Shown piece by piece: positions 62,434-64,000 of a stretch of 64,000 bases of DNA. This stretch comes from UBA3839 sp963627995. Its GTDB lineage: Bacteria; Bacteroidota; Bacteroidia; Bacteroidales; Bacteroidaceae. Made by a program: the position numbers and the translations under genes. Numbering within the stretch: the first letter of the stretch is position 1; each line of letters begins with the position of its first letter. Below the pieces are notes generated by a model that was not told the origin of the DNA, did not search any database, and worked only from the letters and a program-made list of their open reading frames with translations. The DNA lies in NCBI GenBank assembly GCA_963627995.1, contig CAVGCV010000014.1:1-64000 (forward strand), written 5' to 3'.

Positions 62434-62597
62434 CTTTATCTTAAAACCATAAAAACACCGCAGGGGTTTGCCGTGCGCATGCAGCTGGAGGCGCGAAGCC
62501 TCCAAAGAGCATCACCAAGGTGGATTTTCAGAAGCAATACAAAAAAGAGGGGGACATTTTGTCCCTCTCCGTGAGATTAATTAATTTTGTATTGCAA

Positions 62598-63545
62598 ATG
62601 TATATACAATTAACCCCGGCGCAAAGGCACGCTATTTTCGTGTTGCTCAAAAAGAACGTGTCGGTAAAAGGCATCGCAGACACGACAAACGTGCATTACG
62701 GCACCGTTTACCGTGAGCTGAGACGCAAAAGGGACGGGAATCATTACCATTACGGCGTTGTCCAAAAGCAGTGCGACGAACGCAAGCGGCGGATGCGGAA
62801 ACACCGCAAGTTCAGTATCTGGATGAGGAAGGGAATCGTCGCGCTGATAGCCAACGGGCAGTGGTTGCCCGAACAAGCCAGGGGAGGGATGCTACGCAAG
62901 GGGAAAGAAGTGCGCCTGTGTCGAAACCATTTACAGCCACATCCGCTTCGACCGTTCTTGCGGGGGCGAGCTCTACAAGAGTTGCCGGCATGAGCTGCGG
63001 CAAATCAAAAGAAACAGTCTCACTGCCTGTACGGCCATCAAGGACAGAACCATGATAGACGGGCGGGGGCCGACGGGACACGGTTCGGGAGCTGGGAGAT
63101 GGACACCGTCATCGGGAAAGACGGCTAGGGGCATCGTCACACTCGTGGAGAGAAGCAAGGAGTGTCTGCTCATGAGGAGGCTGCCACGGGGGGGAAGAAT
63201 GCACAAGCCCTTGCCAAAACCATTGTGGCCATGATGGCCCCTTCATCGGGAACATCAAGAGCATCGCCACTGACAACGGAAGCGAGTTCGCCTGCCACAG
63301 GCTCATCGCGCAGCGGCTCAAGACAAAAGTGTGCTTCGCACTCCCCTATGCCTCATGGGAGAAAGGAAACATTGAGAACACAAACAAGCCCATCACGCAA
63401 TACGTCCCAAAAGGAGCAGATTTTGAACAGTATAATGACCAACGGATAAAACAAATACAGATGGAAATAAATGCAAGGCCAAGGAAAAAACTCAAATTCT
63501 CAACGCCAAAACAAGAGTTCTACAACTCACTTATCCAAATTTACA
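62598..63545 (+). pseudogene. Decayed IS30-family transposase
   Basis: Pieces of one IS30 transposase in several frames: an N-terminal HTH (MYIQLTPAQRHAIFVLLKKN, then IADTTNVHYGTVYRELRRK), GSWEMDTVIGKDG with the first catalytic Asp, TDNGSEFACHRLI with the second, and WEKGNIENTNKPITQYVPKG with the catalytic Glu, then NARPRKKLKF. At least three frameshifts and a stop separate them. A possible terminal inverted repeat (ATTGCAAATGTATA at 62591, ATAGCAAGTGTAAA reversed at 63553) has 11 of 14 matches. The rpsO promoter lies just downstream. Confidence 0.8.
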
Positions 63546-63599
63546 CTTGCTATTGGAATCCACCCTTTCGTGAGGGCGCGGAAATATTCTGCGAATTGT

Positions 63600-63630
63600 T
63601 TTGCGCTTCCGTTGATTCTCACTATCTTTG
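63600..63630 (+). promoter_or_regulatory. Promoter of rpsO
   Basis: TTTG (63600-63603), 19 bp, then TATCTTTG (63623-63630): a perfect fit to the Bacteroidetes consensus, with an ~78-nt leader before the ATG. Confidence 0.8.
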
Positions 63631-63714
63631 CAACCGCTTTTTCGAAAACAACCCTGACATAGGGCGGGAACGGCAAAGACTTATTTTTTATTTCACTAAT
63701 TTCAAAGTTCTACC

Positions 63715-63984
63715 ATGTACTTAGATTCAGCTAAGAAGCTAGAAATCTTTAGCCAGTACGGAAAGTCTAACACGGATACTGGTTCGTGCGAGAGCCAGAT
63801 TGCCTTGTTTTCCTACCGTATCGGCCGTTTGACCGAGCACATGAAGGTCAATCACAAAGATTATACGACAAAAAGGGCTCTTGTGCATCTCGTCGGCCAG
63901 CGCCGCCGTCTGCTCGCTTATCTCAAGCGTAAGGACATCGAGCGCTACCGCGCCATTGTCAAAGCCCTCGGCTTGCGTAAATAA
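63715..63984 (+). CDS. rpsO: 30S ribosomal protein S15
   Basis: An 89-residue primary 16S rRNA-binding protein. It shows TGSCESQIALFSYRIGRLTEHMKVNHKDYTTKRALVHLVGQRRRLLAYLKRKDIERYRAIVKALGLRK, with the conserved TGS-x-E, the His/Lys of HxKD and the RRRLL-x-YL motif. Normal length, complete within the window. Confidence 0.98.
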   Translation: MYLDSAKKLEIFSQYGKSNTDTGSCESQIALFSYRIGRLTEHMKVNHKDYTTKRALVHLVGQRRRLLAYLKRKDIERYRAIVKALGLRK

Positions 63985-64000
63985 GCTACGGAAACGGCTT

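Overview
The window is about 64 kb of a GC-rich Bacteroidales chromosome, probably from the Prevotellaceae or a close relative. The basis is family-level: many starts are preceded by a Bacteroidetes sigma-A -7 box (TAnnTTTG, sometimes with TTTG 19-21 bp upstream), several secreted proteins end in a GIYIVNGKK-type C-terminal tail, and mobile debris resembles Bacteroides conjugative transposons. No rRNA, tRNA or CRISPR array was recognised.

Layout. 0.4-8.6 kb: secreted GH127 arabinofuranosidase, enolase, a small unknown protein, a CotH-like secreted protein and a small WG-motif peptide. 8.6-16.4 kb: ferredoxin, pta-ackA (acetate production), a secreted protein, a porin and rmuC. 16.6-18.9 kb: a lower-GC cassette with a resolvase-fold protein lacking its serine, tag, bcp, and an ABM-domain protein. 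18.9-22.8 kb: murF-yfhO. 23.2-27.0 kb: a cobalamin riboswitch ahead of a three-gene biotin-dependent acyl-CoA carboxylase/decarboxylase operon of the propionate pathway. 27.3-31.9 kb: an arginine operon (argR, GNAT, argG, argC, argD) with three operator-like boxes over its promoter. 32.0-47.5 kb: a secreted EEP-fold phosphodiesterase with a second WG-motif peptide, ompH-murI, a MoeB/ThiF protein, a secreted repeat protein, a radical SAM protein, metG, a THUMP-like methyltransferase, and an S41 protease/small membrane protein/pectinesterase operon. 47.7-49.4 kb: a cytosine methyltransferase followed by what looks like a truncated partner gene. 49.9-56.2 kb: hflX, a DUF4954 protein and an M16 protease. 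56.2-63.6 kb is lower-GC accessory DNA: traE/traF remnants, a TlpA-like thioredoxin, aminopeptidase P, an HTH regulator with a frameshifted tail-anchored partner, and two decayed insertion sequences. rpsO closes the window.

The most unusual signals are non-coding. Four long divergent intergenic regions each carry a repeat between the two outward promoters. Two hold a 112-115 bp inverted-repeat element (one copy with perfect 20-bp ends and a perfect 34-bp internal palindrome). Two hold exactly three AAGTACTT-centred palindromes at an exact 22-bp period. Other points of interest are the B12 riboswitch on a biotin-enzyme operon, the paired WG-motif peptides, and a GNAT enzyme in the arginine operon that could make the acylated glutamate. 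All functions are read from sequence by eye; no database search was run.
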